From NCBI GenBank assembly GCA_019308745.1, contig JAFDHO010000023.1:1-61267 (forward strand): 61,267 nucleotides of DNA, written 5' to 3'. This stretch comes from Deltaproteobacteria bacterium (GTDB taxonomy: Bacteria > Desulfobacterota > DSM-4660 > Desulfatiglandales > HGW-15). Shown piece by piece: positions 1 through 8,444 of this stretch. A program made the translations under genes and the position numbers. Position 1 is the stretch's first letter, and every line of letters starts with the position of its first letter. Under the pieces are notes generated by a model. That model made no database searches, was not told where the DNA came from, and saw only the letters and a program-made list of their open reading frames with translations.

Positions 1-4
1 ATCC

Positions 5-412
5 GTGAACTCTAAGATATCTCAAAGAGCAAAAGGTAGTGCCAAGACCTTTTTGAATCGATTTATGTGCCTAATATCACTAAACTATATTTTGGCAACT
101 GTTCAAAATGAGTTTGACGGAAGATCACGCCGGCCTGCAAAAAATCCCTTCAATGCCGTGCTGAACTACTGTTATGGCATGCTTTACGGGCTGGTCGAGA
201 AGGCCTGCATCCTGGCCGGTCTTGATCCTTACATCGGGTTCCTGCACGCTGATGACTATAATAAGAAATCCCTGGTGTTTGACCTGATTGAACCCTTCCG
301 CATCTACGGGGAACAAACCGCCGTATACCTCTTCACAGGTAAAAAAGTACACCAGGAAGTACGTTCCTTTAGCCAGGGTAAGAAAAGAGATAAAGAGGAA
401 AATCTCAAATGA
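5..412 (+). pseudogene. cas1: cas1 C-terminal fragment (CRISPR integrase remnant)
   Basis: Cas1 is the integrase that inserts new spacers into CRISPR arrays. This frame holds the helical C-terminal domain: the SRRPAKNPFNAVLNY segment followed by GFLHADDY and VFDLIEPFR, which carry the conserved His and acidic metal-ligand region of Cas1. The usual glutamate of the Gly-x-Glu-Gly segment appears as Lys (AKGSAKTF) if I align it correctly, which would remove a catalytic residue. The N-terminal beta domain is absent or lies before the window edge; the reading frame is open to base 2, so the 5' limit is unknown. After the last recognisable Cas1 residues the frame runs into a lysine-rich tail and stops. 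No cas2 is visible in the next 120 bases. With the broken cas4 just downstream this is best read as a decaying locus. Identity is firm; loss of function is an inference. Confidence 0.8.
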
Positions 413-533
413 AATTGCCTCAGAGGATCCACCTGATTGATACTGATGTCATTGCCGGGTTAGACAGGTCGCGATTCCAACGCAGATATCGTGGACTATG
501 TTCTTGTAGCCCACTCTTGTCCGGCATAGATCC

Positions 534-1183
534 TTGTTTCGTCTGACAGGGACATGGAAAACTAATTCTCCGATAACAAATAAGGCGCATTCCGAATCAG
601 ATTATTCAATAACGGCAGGCCATCTCCTGGAATACCTTCACTGTCCCAGGTTTACCTATTTTGAGTATGTGCTGCATATACCCCAGCATGAAGAAAAGCG
701 GTTCAAAGTGGAGGTAGGGAGGACAATACATGAAAAGGTAAGGAAAATGACTCCGGCATGCCTCAGGAAGACGCCCGGGGTCAAAGAGAAGGAATTGGAT
801 GGGTCCTGTCAAGCCCTTCTGGTATCCGTGGTATTGTTGATGAAGTGTTGTTTCTCAATGACGGAACCGCCGCACCTCTTGATTACAAGTATGTCGAATA
901 CAAAGACAGGACGTTCAAGAACCATAGATTTCAATTGATCTTCTACGGCCGGCTCATAAAGGATAATTTCCATGTCCCTGTTACGCGGGGATTCATTATC
1001 TACACCAGGAGCAAAAACAAACTTATAGAAGTGCCGATTCATGAAGGGGACTTTCGCGCCCTGGATGGCGTGGTCAAGGGGATTCTGGATGTCATACAGG
1101 GGTGCCGGTAACCGAATCCAACCTGTTACAGGCAGCGGTGCAGTGATTGCTGTTACAAAAATATCTGCGAAAAGAGCATTTAA
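534..1183 (+). pseudogene. cas4: cas4 pseudogene (one frameshift, one in-frame stop)
   Basis: Cas4 is an Fe-S exonuclease that trims prespacers. Frame 1 from about 570 reads ITAGHLLEYLHCPRFTYFEY, the typical N-terminus with the first cluster cysteine. Around 795-805 the reading shifts by one base into the frame that carries LSSPSGIRGIVDEV, DYKYVEYKDRTF and HRFQLIFYG, the RecB-like nuclease core with its acidic residues and QxxxY motif. That frame meets TAA at 1109-1111, but beyond it, still in frame, the DNA reads PNPTCYRQRCSDCCYKNICE up to a TAA at 1181. This is the three-cysteine Fe-S end of Cas4. So the whole gene is present and broken twice. It lies just upstream of the relict array on the same strand. 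Sequencing error could explain one lesion; two, plus the damaged cas1, favour real decay. Confidence 0.82.
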
Positions 1184-1336
1184 GGGATTTTTTGTAAGGA
1201 TACTATACAGATAACTTTACTCTGGCACCTTGAAAAACAAGGGGGAAAGGCCCAATGGATATGATAATCGTGCAATTATCGGGGCTTCAAAAGAAATCTA
1301 ACATCCCAAAATCATGGAAAAATCACGGCAATTACC

Positions 1337-1446
1337 GTTGATGAGGAGCTTCCACTAAAGCGAGGATTGAAACAAGCTAATCGACCGCCGACGGACGACC
1401 GCCGACCGCGTTGATAAGGAGGTTCCAGTAAAAGGGGCAAGGAGAG
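1337..1446 (+). CRISPR. Relict CRISPR array: two repeats, one spacer
   Basis: Repeat 1 (1337-1373, 37 nt) begins GTTGATGAGGAGCTTCCAC and ends in ATTGAAAC, the 3' end common to many CRISPR repeats. A second copy (1410-1446) matches it at 25 of 37 positions, nearly all in the first 23; its 3' third is degenerate, as terminal repeats usually are. The 36-nt interval (1374-1409) has normal spacer length. The unit sits about 150 bases after the cas4 remnant on the same strand, with an AT-richer stretch before it that could be the old leader. I saw no further copy nearby. Confidence 0.68.
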
Positions 1447-1650
1447 GGAATTTCCTTTATTCTGGCTTCACACATGTTATACTCCTCTCGGTCCCCCAGG
1501 GCCTTGCCGAACGCCCGTCCAACCGGGCGGCCCTTCTTGCGAGCCGAACAGTTCATAGAACCCAAGGCTGATCAAATGGGAAACAGGGCCGGGGCATGTG
1601 TTAATTCCTGAAGGGCAACTGAGCTCGGTAGAGGAAACGGGGGATTATGA
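1447..1650. other. Intergenic region, no gene seen
   Basis: Between the relict array and the oxidoreductase operon I see no protein-coding or RNA gene. A weak purine-rich stretch (GGAAACGGGGG) precedes the ATG at 1651 and may serve as ribosome binding site. No convincing -35/-10 pair was recognised. Confidence 0.4.
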
Positions 1651-4353
1651 ATGGAGGGAAAGTTGGATAGCATTGTTGAGAGAGATCGAGAGCGGTACAG
1701 GCAAATCTTTGGGGAACGAGACAGGCAAAAGGAATACTGGGTCTCAACCATGTGTTCCCTGTGTTATGAGCAGTGCGCCGTCCGCATAAGGGTGGTGGAC
1801 GGCAAGCCTGTCGCGGCTGAAGGGATCCCCGAGAGCGATGCAGGGGCACGGGGCGGGATTTGTGCCAGGGGTATCGCCGGTGTTCTGGACTGGCACGATC
1901 CCAACAGGGTGCTCTACCCCTTGAGGAGGACGAATCCCCGGAAGGGTTTGCATGAGGACCCGGGATGGGAGAGGATCTCCTGGAAAGAGGCCCTTGACCT
2001 TATTGCGGAGAAGCTCATTGAAGCAAGGAAGAAAGACCCCCGGTCCCTGGTCTGGACCCATACGCCCGGGCCAACAGGCGGCATGAAGAGCATGATCACC
2101 GTAGCGGGCTTCTTCGTGGCTTACGGCACCAATAGCTACTGTACGGGCGGCCCGGGACCCCATTGCGGCGCGGCCACCCACCACATAGACGCACAAATGG
2201 AGGCTGCCTGGGATGTCTTTCCGGATTACAGGTTCTGCAATTACGTGCTTCGCTGCGGGGGCAACGAGGGAGTTGGCGGAGGCAGGCATTCCGCTGAAAG
2301 CATCCACATGATGGCTGCGGCCAGGGAGAGGGGCATGAAAATGAGGGTCATCGATCCCATAGGATACAGGGCCGCTGCAAAAGGGGACGAGTGGATTCCC
2401 ATTCTCCCGGGTACCGATATCGCCGTGTTTTTGGCCATAGCCAACCTCATTGTCAATGAAATAGGGATATACGACGAAGAATTCATCCGGCACAAGACCA
2501 ACGCCCCGTACCTTGTGAGAGCGGACGGCCTCTACGTGAGGGAAAAGGGCAGTGATAAGCCCCTCCTCTATGACGAGGCAGACGGCAAGGTCAAGCCTTA
2601 CGACGACAATACCCTGTCCCGACCGGCGCTCGGAGGCGAATACGAGGCAAACGGGGTGAAGTGTCGGCCTGCTTTTTGCCTTGTCAAGGAGGCTCTCAAA
2701 CCCTACACTCCGTCCTGGGCCTCGGGCATAAGCACCGTCCCGGCAGACACCATACGGAGACTGGCACAGGAACTGGTCACCGAGGCGAGGATAGGAAGCA
2801 CCATTGAGATCAAAGGAGTGAAGGTCCCCTACAGGCCCGCCTGCGTGGTCGGGTACAGGGGGCTCGAGACCCACCAGAACGGCTTTCATACCTATTCGGC
2901 CATGCAACTCATCAACAATCTCCTTGGCAATCAAGATGTCTGCGGCGGGCTGCTCGGCTCCGGGGCCGTGAGGAGCCTCGGTTTCCAGGAGACGGACAGG
3001 TTCAAGTTTTCTCCCTACGGTGGTTATGACGGGATGTTGACGCCCGGTTTCTGGCACTCGAGGACACCCTGGCCGCCCAGGGAGGTCGGCGGTCCGGGAG
3101 AGTCCATCAATTTCAGCGATATCTTTTCCCATGGCTCCGCGACAAGGGGCCATGTCTACACAGAGGAGTGGGATGAACTCTGGACCAAGGCCGGACGTCC
3201 CTTTGAGCCGGAGGTCTTTTTCACTTACGGCGGAAACGTGGTCATGAACATGCACAACCCGGGGCCCGTGGAGGGCTTTCTGAAGAGGTTTCCCTTTGCC
3301 TTTGCAATCCAGCCGTTCCACAACGAGACGACCGAGGGATTCTGCGACATTGTCCTGCCCGAAGTCCACTACCTGGAAAGCTTGGACATTGCCAGTTCTT
3401 TCGGGATCCATTACTGCTACCCGGCGGGGTTGGACAAATGGTGTTTTCATATGAGGATGCCGGCCACAGAACCCAAGGGAGAAACCAGGAACGTCCAGGA
3501 TATCCTCTTTGACCTTGCGGACATGGTGGGAATAAGGCCGGCATACAACTCCTTTCTCGAAAACTACTATGCCGTCAAGAAAGCCGTTTGGGAGCAGCCG
3601 GATGCAGGAGATCCCGGGGACGAAGAGCATCCCCTTATAGGGCCCAAAGACAGGATCTCAAACATCGAGCTTGCCGACAGGACCCTGAAATACAATTTCG
3701 GTGGTGAGAGGGGCCTGGAATGGCTCCGTGACAACGGTTTCATCACATGGGAAAAGAAGACCGAGGAATGTTACTGGCGCTGGTTCGTGGATGCCCGCAT
3801 CCCCGTTTATTTTGAAAGTCTCCTGGAAGACCGGGAAGAGGTAGCTGCCAGGGCGGAGAAGGCGGGGTTCGGCATGGACTGGGAGCAGTACTCCGGGGCA
3901 ATAAGGTATTTTCCCTCTGTTATCCACAGGCAATCCGATCCCGAATTCGACCTGTTCGCCATCTCACCAAGGGATCCGATTTCAACGTACAGGTTCAGTA
4001 TGCAAAACCCCTATATTAGCGAGGTGGCTCAGTTAGACCCCTTTAGCCTCAATATCATCATGAACCAGGAGACCGCCGAACAAAAGGGAATCCAGGGCAG
4101 TGATACCGTCTGTCTCGAAAACCCCTGGGGTGACAGGATTCAAGGAAAGGTCAAATTGACCCAGTTGATCCACCCCAAGGTCGTTGCCATGACGGGCCTG
4201 GGGAGTTGGGCAAAGGGAAGGCCCCTTGCCCGGGGCAAAGGCGTGAACCCCAATGTATTGCTCAGGATCGATCAGAACTACGTGTGCCCTGTTACCGGGA
4301 CACTTGAAATAACGGCAAAGGCCAAGGCCTATAAAGTGGAGGGATCCAAATGA
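1651..4353 (+). CDS. Molybdopterin (Mo/W) oxidoreductase, catalytic subunit
   Basis: DMSO-reductase superfamily enzyme of 900 residues. A [4Fe-4S] motif lies at the N-terminus (Cys35-x2-Cys38-x3-Cys42-x28-Cys71), then the molybdopterin domains with GGPGPHCGAATHH (about 167-178), where Cys172 or His171 is a candidate metal ligand, and the C-terminal dinucleotide-binding domain. There is no Tat signal: the protein begins MEGKLDSIVERDRERYRQIF and reaches the first cysteine by residue 35, so it should act in the cytoplasm, unlike polysulfide or tetrathionate reductases. Its stop overlaps the start of the ferredoxin subunit (ATGA). The cytoplasmic site, the two-subunit form without membrane anchor and the adjacent TRAP importer fit enzymes such as transhydroxylase or hydratase relatives acting on an imported organic acid. 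The actual substrate cannot be told. Confidence 0.9.
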   Translation: MEGKLDSIVERDRERYRQIFGERDRQKEYWVSTMCSLCYEQCAVRIRVVDGKPVAAEGIPESDAGARGGICARGIAGVLDWHDPNRVLYPLRRTNPRKGLHEDPGWERISWKEALDLIAEKLIEARKKDPRSLVWTHTPGPTGGMKSMITVAGFFVAYGTNSYCTGGPGPHCGAATHHIDAQMEAAWDVFPDYRFCNYVLRCGGNEGVGGGRHSAESIHMMAAARERGMKMRVIDPIGYRAAAKGDEWIPILPGTDIAVFLAIANLIVNEIGIYDEEFIRHKTNAPYLVRADGLYVREKGSDKPLLYDEADGKVKPYDDNTLSRPALGGEYEANGVKCRPAFCLVKEALKPYTPSWASGISTVPADTIRRLAQELVTEARIGSTIEIKGVKVPYRPACVVGYRGLETHQNGFHTYSAMQLINNLLGNQDVCGGLLGSGAVRSLGFQETDRFKFSPYGGYDGMLTPGFWHSRTPWPPREVGGPGESINFSDIFSHGSATRGHVYTEEWDELWTKAGRPFEPEVFFTYGGNVVMNMHNPGPVEGFLKRFPFAFAIQPFHNETTEGFCDIVLPEVHYLESLDIASSFGIHYCYPAGLDKWCFHMRMPATEPKGETRNVQDILFDLADMVGIRPAYNSFLENYYAVKKAVWEQPDAGDPGDEEHPLIGPKDRISNIELADRTLKYNFGGERGLEWLRDNGFITWEKKTEECYWRWFVDARIPVYFESLLEDREEVAARAEKAGFGMDWEQYSGAIRYFPSVIHRQSDPEFDLFAISPRDPISTYRFSMQNPYISEVAQLDPFSLNIIMNQETAEQKGIQGSDTVCLENPWGDRIQGKVKLTQLIHPKVVAMTGLGSWAKGRPLARGKGVNPNVLLRIDQNYVCPVTGTLEITAKAKAYKVEGSK

Positions 4354-4994
4354 GATGGGGTATGCTCATAAATCTCAACAAGTGTGTCAGCTGTCACGCC
4401 TGTGTCGTGAAGTGTAAACAGGAGCACTTTCTCCCGGCAGGAATCCTCTGGGGGAGGGTCCTGATATCAGAGGAAGGCACGTACCCGGCGGCAAAGAAGC
4501 TGGCCTCACCCGTGCTGTGCAATCACTGCGAAGAAGCTGCCTGTGTGGACGTATGCCCTGCCAAGGCCACGCAGCGGCGTGACGACGGTATCGTGTGGGT
4601 AGAGACTGACAAATGTATCGGCTGCCGTTACTGTCTCGTTGCATGCCCCTATCAGGTCCGCACTTACTACAGCAGGAGAAAAGAGTATTATCCCGGCCAG
4701 GGCCTCACGGAATTTGAAAAGCTGGCTGAAAGTCTCTATCCCCTTCAGACGGGAACGGTTACGAAATGCAATTTTTGCATGGAGAGAATTGACGAGGGCA
4801 TGGACCGGGGGCTGACTCCCGGGATCGATCGAGAAGCCACCCCGGCCTGCGTCATAGCCTGCCCGGCAAAGGCCCGGTACTTCGGCGACCTGGATGACCC
4901 TTCGAGCGAGATCTCCGTACTCATAAGGAAGTGGCAGGCCGAACCCCTGCGATCGGAATACGGCACCAAACCTTCTGTCTATTACAGCAAATAG
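4350..4994 (+). CDS. Four-cluster ferredoxin-like subunit of the Mo/W oxidoreductase
   Basis: 214 residues, of the DmsB/PsrB/NrfC-type electron-transfer family. It carries four cysteine groups: CVSCHACVVKC near residue 14, CNHCEEAACVDVC, CIGCRYCLVAC, and a split fourth group (CNFCMERI, then ACVIACP), enough for up to four [4Fe-4S] clusters. FGDLDDPSSEIS near the end is a family signature. It has no signal peptide or membrane segment, matching the cytoplasmic catalytic subunit whose stop codon it overlaps by four bases; the two are almost certainly cotranslated as a heterodimer. No membrane anchor (DmsC/NrfD type) follows, so electrons must pass to a soluble carrier or be exchanged within the substrate. 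Confidence 0.92.
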   Translation: MRWGMLINLNKCVSCHACVVKCKQEHFLPAGILWGRVLISEEGTYPAAKKLASPVLCNHCEEAACVDVCPAKATQRRDDGIVWVETDKCIGCRYCLVACPYQVRTYYSRRKEYYPGQGLTEFEKLAESLYPLQTGTVTKCNFCMERIDEGMDRGLTPGIDREATPACVIACPAKARYFGDLDDPSSEISVLIRKWQAEPLRSEYGTKPSVYYSK

Positions 4995-5075
4995 GAAACG
5001 GGGTAATGGACAAAGGCAGGAATTGTAGGGAGCCAACCATCAATCCAACATCCTAAAACCGAAAGGAGGGTGACC

Positions 5076-6113
5076 ATGAAGAAGCTTTTGACACGGACCA
5101 TGATCACAACCTTAATCCCTTTCCTCGTCCTGCTTCTTGCCGGCCCATTGTACTCGGCAGAGCGTCCGAAACACTGGCCCAAGGCGGTTTCCATCGGTTC
5201 GGGAACTGGTACGACCTATTATGCCATTGCGGGCGGTATGGGAAAAATGATGGAGAAGTACCTTGATGTTGCTGGGATCCCGACCAAGACGAGTGGAGGA
5301 GAAGAGACGGCCCGCCTGATTCATTCCGGTGACCTGGACATGGGCTTCATAACCCCTGATGTGGGTTACGACGCTTACAGGGGCGCAGGCAACTTCAAGG
5401 ACATAGGACCCGCCCCTATTCGGGTGTTCCTCCAGGATTTTCCCCTCCATTATAACCTTGTGACCCTGGAGGGCTCCGGCATAAACTCATGGGCAGACCT
5501 GAGGGGCAAGTCAGGGTACTACAGGAGCAGGGGTTCCTCGGTCATGGAGTTGCTCTGGAACGCGAGCCTGAGCGCCTATGGCGTCAAGAGGGGAGATGTC
5601 AAGAACGCCATGCGATTCGACAGGGCATCCGAATGGATTGACGCAATGAAGACGGGCAAGATCGACTTCACCCTTGATTGCGGCTTCCATCCTGCGGGGA
5701 AGTGGATGGAATTGGCCAATACTCACCCCATGAAGATCATCCATGTTGATGACGCCCACCTCAAGAAAATCCAGGGGCAACTGCCCTGGGTTTTTCCTCT
5801 GACCATTCGAGGCGGAATCTACAAGACCATGCCCGATCCCGTTCAAACAGCTGCCTTTGCGGTTGTCGTGGACTGCCGGCGGGGCTTACCCGCAGACTTT
5901 GTCTATGCGGTCACCAAGATGATCTGGACCCATTTTGACGAGTTCAAGACCTACCACCCCGTGTGCAAATTCTTCAGTCCGGAGGCGGTCAAGAGGACCA
6001 ACTTTGCCTTTCACAAGGGGGCCGTCGAATACTACAAGGAAATCGGTGTTTGGGGACCCCAAGAGGATAAGCGGCAGCAGGGTCTCCTGAACGAAATCGG
6101 AGTGGCGGACTAG
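5076..6113 (+). CDS. TAXI-family TRAP transporter solute-binding protein
   Basis: Periplasmic binding protein of a tripartite ATP-independent (TRAP) importer. Residues 1-28 are a Sec signal (MKKLLTRTMITTLIPFLVLL, ending near LYSA-ER). The mature part opens with VSIGSGTGTTYYAIAGGMGKMMEKY, the diagnostic start of TAXI-type binding proteins (SIGTG..GTYY), and keeps the family's fold over about 345 residues. The start is the ATG at 5076, seven bases after AAAGGAGGG; an in-frame GTG at 5070 lies inside that ribosome binding site and is unlikely. A strong stem-loop follows the gene before the permease. TAXI systems are known for glutamate, 2-oxoglutarate and other carboxylates; the ligand here is unknown but probably feeds the oxidoreductase encoded just upstream. 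Confidence 0.93.
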   Translation: MKKLLTRTMITTLIPFLVLLLAGPLYSAERPKHWPKAVSIGSGTGTTYYAIAGGMGKMMEKYLDVAGIPTKTSGGEETARLIHSGDLDMGFITPDVGYDAYRGAGNFKDIGPAPIRVFLQDFPLHYNLVTLEGSGINSWADLRGKSGYYRSRGSSVMELLWNASLSAYGVKRGDVKNAMRFDRASEWIDAMKTGKIDFTLDCGFHPAGKWMELANTHPMKIIHVDDAHLKKIQGQLPWVFPLTIRGGIYKTMPDPVQTAAFAVVVDCRRGLPADFVYAVTKMIWTHFDEFKTYHPVCKFFSPEAVKRTNFAFHKGAVEYYKEIGVWGPQEDKRQQGLLNEIGVAD

Positions 6114-6131
6114 GCAAAAAAGGAAAGCAAA

Positions 6132-6164
6132 GGCACCCTGGGATAGGCCTAGTGCCAGGGTGCC
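6132..6164 (+). terminator. Perfect 10-bp stem-loop between binding protein and permease
   Basis: GGCACCCTGG (6132-6141) and CCAGGGTGCC (6155-6164) pair perfectly around a 13-base loop, 19 bases after the binding-protein stop. There is no following T-run, so an mRNA-stabilising or partially terminating intercistronic hairpin that raises binding protein over permease is more likely than a full terminator. Confidence 0.65.
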
Positions 6165-6228
6165 ATCTTGCTTCTCGGCCCGGATGATCTTTTGATGGCT
6201 TCGGGGAGTATCTGATTTCGGAATCCAC

Positions 6229-8154
6229 GTGAAGAGAACCGGAAAAGGCAGAACTATCAGTCTGTTGATCAGGGGTCTCAGCGTCATCTTGATCCTCTTT
6301 GGTGCCCTCTATGTTTCAAATGCCCTTGAGTTCATGGGTGTACACATTTCCATTGTCCCCTACTGTGCTCTCATCCTTATGCTCGTACTCGTGCTCGTTT
6401 TCATCACCTACCCTGCGAGGGTAGGGCGCAAGAAAGAAGTGGTCCCCTGGTATGACCTAATCTTCATCATTATGAGCATCCTAGGTTCCGGGTACATCAC
6501 CTTTTTCCCGTCCTACTGGGAACCACTCCTGGTGAGGGGGACAACAAACCTCTTGGAGGTTTTCCTGTGCTTCATGCTGGTTATTTCCATCCTTGAGGCC
6601 ACCAGAAGGACGGTGAATTTGGCCATGGCCCTCATCGCCGCCTTTTTTGTCATCCACCTGATTTTCGGATCCCACTTCCCAGGTATATTTCTCACCTTCA
6701 ATTTCAGCCTCGAGCGGATTGCGGGCATCTTCTACCTCAGGGCTGAGGGCATCTTTGGGACTCCGGTTATCATTGCGTCGACGATCATCCTGGCATTCAT
6801 GCTCCTTTCGGCATTCCTGCAAAAATCCGACGCCGGCAGGTTCATATTGGATGGTGCCTTCGCCCTCACCGGGAAATGGAAAGGCGGGCCGGCCAAGGCG
6901 GCCATTCTGGGCAGTGCCGCCCTCGGAACCATGGTCGGGGCGACTGCTGCCAATGTGGCGACGACCGGATCGATCACCATACCCTTGATGAAGAAGACAG
7001 GATACAGCCCCGAGTTCGCAGGTGGGGTTGAGTGTACCGCATCCAACGGAGGCCAGATCATGCCTCCTGTCATGGGAGCGGTCGCCTTTCTCATTGCCGA
7101 GCTCCTGAGCATACCCTATTGGTCCGTATGCGTTGCTGCCTTCTTGCCCGCGGCCTTTTATTTCCTCGCCATCTTCGTACAGGTCCATTACGAGGCGGCC
7201 AGGCTGGGCCTGAAGGGATTGCCTAGTGAAGAGCTTCCATCATTCTGGGGTGTTTTGAAGGGAGGATGGTTCTATCTTATCCCTGTCCTTGTCCTTGTCT
7301 ATATGCTCGCAGGGCTTCATTTGCCTGTCCAGCACTGCGGTTTGTACGCATCCTTAGCTGCCATGGTCATCATCATCTTGAACTGGCAGAGAAAGGCGGA
7401 GACAAGAAAGGGTCCCAAGGAATTGCTTCTCTGGCTCGTTGACTGCATGGAGGCAGCGGCCAGGGCCCTGCTTATACCGGCAGTGGCTTGCGCATCGGCC
7501 GGCATCATCATTGGCTCCCTGGACTCAAGCGGGCTCGGCTACAGGCTGTCGAGCATCCTGGTAGACGCGTCCGGGGGGAGCCTCTTTCTCCTCTTGCTCT
7601 TAACAGCCATAGCCTCCTTCATCCTTGGCATGGGAATGACCTCCATTCCCTGCTACCTTGTACTGGTGATACTCGTGGCCCCGGCCCTGGCCCAGCTCGG
7701 AGTCCCGCCCATCGCTGCCCACCTCTTTGTATTCTATTTCGGACTCATATCCTTTCTCACACCGCCCGTCGCGGTTGCGGCCTATGTGGCAGCAGGCATA
7801 TCCGGAGGCCGTCCCATGGAGACAGGGTTTATCGCCATGCGTCTTGGCGTGGTAAAATATCTCATCCCGTTTCTCTTTGTCTACAACCCGAACCTCCTGT
7901 TGAGAGGACCCCTGGGCCTGGTCCTCATCACCATCTTCACCGGGATCATCGGTGTCTCCGCACTCAGCATCGGACTTGAGGGTTATTGCCTGAAGGGCCT
8001 CAAGCCCCTGGAACGCGTTCTTTTCGTGGTGGGAGGATTCCTTGCCCTCCTGCCCCCAAATCGACTCGCCTATCTGACCTTGATCGGCATTGTCGCGTCC
8101 CTCGCGGTCTTTGGGTGGCACTTAAGGTCCGCCAAGCGGGCTGCCCCGGGATAG
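6229..8154 (+). CDS. TRAP transporter fused permease (4TM/12TM)
   Basis: 641-residue polytopic membrane protein in which the small (DctQ-like) and large (DctM-like) TRAP subunits are fused, the usual form in TAXI systems. The large part has the family signatures GPAKAAILGSAALGTMVGA and SITIPLMKKTGYSPEFAGG, followed by GGQIMPPVMGAVAFLIAE, and a second symmetric set near GMGMTSIPCYLVLV and FGLISFLTPPVA. It drives Na+- or H+-coupled uptake of the ligand delivered by the binding protein at 5076-6113. The start is GTG at 6229 with only a weak ribosome binding site, in keeping with lower expression than the binding protein. No gene follows closely, so this ends the oxidoreductase-transport set. Confidence 0.92.
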   Translation: MKRTGKGRTISLLIRGLSVILILFGALYVSNALEFMGVHISIVPYCALILMLVLVLVFITYPARVGRKKEVVPWYDLIFIIMSILGSGYITFFPSYWEPLLVRGTTNLLEVFLCFMLVISILEATRRTVNLAMALIAAFFVIHLIFGSHFPGIFLTFNFSLERIAGIFYLRAEGIFGTPVIIASTIILAFMLLSAFLQKSDAGRFILDGAFALTGKWKGGPAKAAILGSAALGTMVGATAANVATTGSITIPLMKKTGYSPEFAGGVECTASNGGQIMPPVMGAVAFLIAELLSIPYWSVCVAAFLPAAFYFLAIFVQVHYEAARLGLKGLPSEELPSFWGVLKGGWFYLIPVLVLVYMLAGLHLPVQHCGLYASLAAMVIIILNWQRKAETRKGPKELLLWLVDCMEAAARALLIPAVACASAGIIIGSLDSSGLGYRLSSILVDASGGSLFLLLLLTAIASFILGMGMTSIPCYLVLVILVAPALAQLGVPPIAAHLFVFYFGLISFLTPPVAVAAYVAAGISGGRPMETGFIAMRLGVVKYLIPFLFVYNPNLLLRGPLGLVLITIFTGIIGVSALSIGLEGYCLKGLKPLERVLFVVGGFLALLPPNRLAYLTLIGIVASLAVFGWHLRSAKRAAPG

Positions 8155-8348
8155 GGAAAGCAGGCGGTAGGGTAAGCGGTGGGCAGAAAGCCGGGAGTGG
8201 GGCGGCATTCCGCTACGACGTGAAGACGTTAGAGGTATCAGGCTGGAGGTATGGTCCGGATCAGATATAGTCTTCCCTTACCGACCTGTGATGATCTAGG
8301 GTTTTGGCGGGTTTTCTTCAGCTTGGGGGCTGATTCTTCTTAACAGCC

Positions 8349-8377
8349 TTGACGCCCTTGCCATTTTAGCATAGTTT
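8349..8377 (+). promoter_or_regulatory. Candidate sigma-70 promoter for the radical SAM pair
   Basis: TTGACG (8349-8354), a 17-base spacer and TAGTTT (8372-8377) lie 68 bases before the TTG start at 8445, in an otherwise empty 290-base gap. The -35 is near consensus and the -10 is moderate. Confidence 0.45.
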
Positions 8378-8444
8378 AGATCTTATTGTGTTTCCTTTCT
8401 GACCCAGTATCTTTTTCACCCTTCGAATTCAAGGAGAATGGGAT

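Noticed and set aside
1-1183. An active or novel CRISPR effector system at the left edge
   Set aside because: Only adaptation genes are recognisable, both damaged, and no effector gene follows the array.
1744-3630. 628-codon open frame on the minus strand opposite the Mo/W oxidoreductase
   Set aside because: It is antisense to a gene with full family motifs, has no motif of its own and reflects GC-rich codon bias.
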